64,000 nt of DNA. It comes from a virus. The translations under genes and the position numbers were made by a program. This document shows, in pieces, positions 62,791 to 64,000 of the stretch. Within the stretch, counting starts at the first letter, position 1. The number at the start of each line of letters is the position of its first letter. Under the pieces are notes generated by a model that worked only from the letters and a program-made list of their open reading frames with translations, had not been told where the DNA came from and ran no database searches. Where the stretch lies: positions 28,896 through 92,895 of the IMG/VR virus record IMGVR_UViG_3300010373_000003; one strand, given 5' to 3'.

Positions 62791-62947
62791 ACCATTTCTT
62801 TATCTTTTTAAACTCTTTAACAACATCTTCATAACCTAATGAATTAAGTAGATCACAAAGTATATCATCAGCTTCACCATGAGCTTGTTCAGTATCACTA
62901 TTGATTTGTTCAGTTTTAAGCAGTTTAATAGCTTCTTCTCTAGTCAT
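62783..62947 (-). CDS. 54-aa conserved-type phage protein
   Basis: ATG at 62945-62947 (MTREEAIKLLKTEQINSD) to TAA at 62783-62785, overlapping the HicB-like start by 8 nt. TEQAHGEADDILCDLLNSLG and VVKEFKKIKKWYG match a short protein widespread in phages. It is helical and may bind proteins. Function unknown. Confidence 0.6.
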   Translation of the reverse strand: MTREEAIKLLKTEQINSDTEQAHGEADDILCDLLNSLGYEDVVKEFKKIKKWYG

Positions 62948-62953
62948 AGTATA

Positions 62954-63142
62954 TTATTTAAGTTTAGTAACAACAAAACCATATTTAGCATTAAATATAC
63001 TAGCATATCTAATTCTAGAACCAACAGTATTAATAAAATTATTGCCAAAATTATTAACAATCAGATCATCACAATTATTATAAACAAATATAATATCTCC
63101 AACTTCTAAAGATTTTTGTTTACCTATATAAATAGTTTCCAT
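62954..63142 (-). CDS. Small early protein
   Basis: 62 aa from the ATG at 63140-63142 (METIYIGKQKSLEVGDIIFV), starting 1 nt after the upstream stop. The longer in-frame reading adds a hydrophobic stretch that is the upstream gene in another frame. Beta-rich; no family recognised. Confidence 0.5.
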   Translation of the reverse strand: METIYIGKQKSLEVGDIIFVYNNCDDLIVNNFGNNFINTVGSRIRYASIFNAKYGFVVTKLK

Positions 63143-63143
63143 A

Positions 63144-63401
63144 TTACTTAATATTATGAACAGTTTTATATCTAGTAATAAAATCAGCAGGATATTGACT
63201 AACCCAACCACAATCAGGACATTGAAATTGGCTAAGTTCAGGAATCCATTTAGTTCTAGGCATAGAACAATTCTTATTCCAAGCTTCTCCACAATATCCT
63301 CTATAAAACTTATTATTCATCATATTACTACGAACAACAGAATTAACATCATCTGGATGTAAATCATTACCGTTTATATCTTTTCTCATAATAACAGTCA
63401 T
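63144..63401 (-). CDS. Small protein with a zinc-ribbon-like CxxC
   Basis: 85 aa. QFQCPDCGWVSQYPADF near the C-terminus is a CPxCGW zinc-ribbon motif; two more Cys (GYCGEAWNKNC) precede it and could give the second ligand pair. A nucleic-acid-binding or protein-contact role is possible. Confidence 0.55.
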   Translation of the reverse strand: MTVIMRKDINGNDLHPDDVNSVVRSNMMNNKFYRGYCGEAWNKNCSMPRTKWIPELSQFQCPDCGWVSQYPADFITRYKTVHNIK

Positions 63402-63417
63402 ATTAGTAAATTAATAA

Positions 63418-63759
63418 TTAATATAGCATTTCACTAATAAGAATTCTATTTTCTGCATCTACAGCTTTTGCACCATATTTAATTTGATTATATGCATTAG
63501 CTATTTCATAAGCTTCGTCTCTAAATACAAATCTATTAGTATTAGTAATAAAACCTTGATTTTGTCTAAGACTTAAGGATTCAATGTAATCATAAGATTC
63601 TTCTTTACCTATAACTAATAGTACATTGTTAATAATTTCATAACAATCGGAATGACGTCTACCAGTTACTACAAATCCACAAGTAATACCTTTAGGTTGA
63701 TCTTTAAATTCTCCTATAGCATTTACATGAATAGCAGAACAAATAATAAATTCTTTCAT
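63418..63759 (-). CDS. Conserved-type phage protein
   Basis: 113 aa. FIICSAIHVNAIGEFKDQPK, then ITCGFVVTGRRHSDCYEII, match a common phage early protein of unknown role with a GRRHxxC motif. No neighbouring enzyme hints at its job. Confidence 0.6.
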   Translation of the reverse strand: MKEFIICSAIHVNAIGEFKDQPKGITCGFVVTGRRHSDCYEIINNVLLVIGKEESYDYIESLSLRQNQGFITNTNRFVFRDEAYEIANAYNQIKYGAKAVDAENRILISEMLY

Positions 63760-63771
63760 AATATTAGTAAA

Positions 63772-63987
63772 TTAATAATTAGTAGAAATATCTATGGCAG
63801 CCTTATGCATACCTTCAAGAACTTTAACAGAATAATTAATATTTTGATAATTATTAAGAAGTTCTTTTTGTTTATCAGTAAGACTATAATGAAACTTTTC
63901 TCTAGCTTTAATACGTTCTTTCTTTTTAGTATCTAATAGACTACTAACATTACTAAGAATTTGTATTACACTTTCAGGTTTACCCAT
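63772..63987 (-). CDS. Small helical early protein
   Basis: 71 aa, basic and helical (KKKERIKAREKFHYSLTDKQ), with a short start MGKPESVIQILSNVSSL. It is complete, the last feature before the window's end, with 12 nt after its ATG. No family recognised. Confidence 0.5.
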   Translation of the reverse strand: MGKPESVIQILSNVSSLLDTKKKERIKAREKFHYSLTDKQKELLNNYQNINYSVKVLEGMHKAAIDISTNY

Positions 63988-64000
63988 AACATTAACATTA

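Overview
The window looks like an internal, roughly two-thirds segment of a lytic crAss-like phage genome (order Crassvirales, hosts in Bacteroidota). The grounds are these. The DNA is very AT-rich. A block of virion genes on the + strand ends in a giant ORF (23133-36731, 4532 codons) that carries the DxDxD metal-binding signature (DFDVD) of the packaged crAss-like RNA polymerase. This block converges on a long - strand block of replication and nucleotide genes: family B DNA polymerase, RecD/Dda-type helicase, a SNF2-like protein, a Toprim primase, SSB, a RecT-like annealing protein, ATP-dependent DNA ligase, UDG, ThyX, dNMP kinase and a MazG-like hydrolase. One promoter matches the Bacteroides form (TTTG / 19 bp / TAnnTTTG), and Shine-Dalgarno sequences are generally absent. 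Terminase, portal and major capsid genes must lie outside the window. No tRNA or CRISPR was found, and the standard code appears to be in use.

Layout. 1-4385: receptor/tail-fibre region, with the 3' end of one gene and a 1228-aa multidomain protein with a glycosidase-like core; the two share a beta-domain. 4404-4739: small three-helix membrane protein, followed by a terminator and a Bacteroides-type promoter. 4909-11923: three tail/hub-type proteins and a 1486-aa protein fitting the crAss muzzle protein. 11933-36731: five likely capsid 'cargo' proteins of rising size (222, 425, 883, 2112, 4532 aa); the fourth has an HENLH protease motif and the fifth is the virion RNA polymerase. 36751-36797: bidirectional terminator where the two transcription units meet. 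36895-47781 (-): small early genes, ThyX, KTSC, a DUF2829/Tad2-like protein, an Acb2-like protein, a GHKL ATPase, MazG-like, DUF932, Gp157 and dNMP kinase. 47782-48027: GC-richer noncoding block with a terminator and a promoter. 48028-61824 (-): ligase, primase, SSB, RecT-like protein, SNF2-like protein, PolB, UDG and helicase, with internal terminators. 62086-63987 (-): short early genes including a lone HicB-like protein.

The most unusual signal is a GC-rich ~19-bp motif (CTTCCTCTACGGGGGAGGT and close variants) present 12 times across the 64 kb. Ten copies lie inside genes, in both orientations and always in an open frame, adding one of three short peptides (STGEV, LYGG or PVEE types). Two copies form 17/19-matching inverted ends of a 95-bp intergenic element at 37318-37412. 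Along the + strand the orientation alternates almost strictly. I know of no described family for it. Further points of interest are the split between the two largest ORFs at 23003-23132 (hairpin, TAATG, tiny ORF, ATGA overlap), a probable anti-CBASS/anti-Thoeris gene pair, and a perfect 14-bp palindrome in the SSB promoter.
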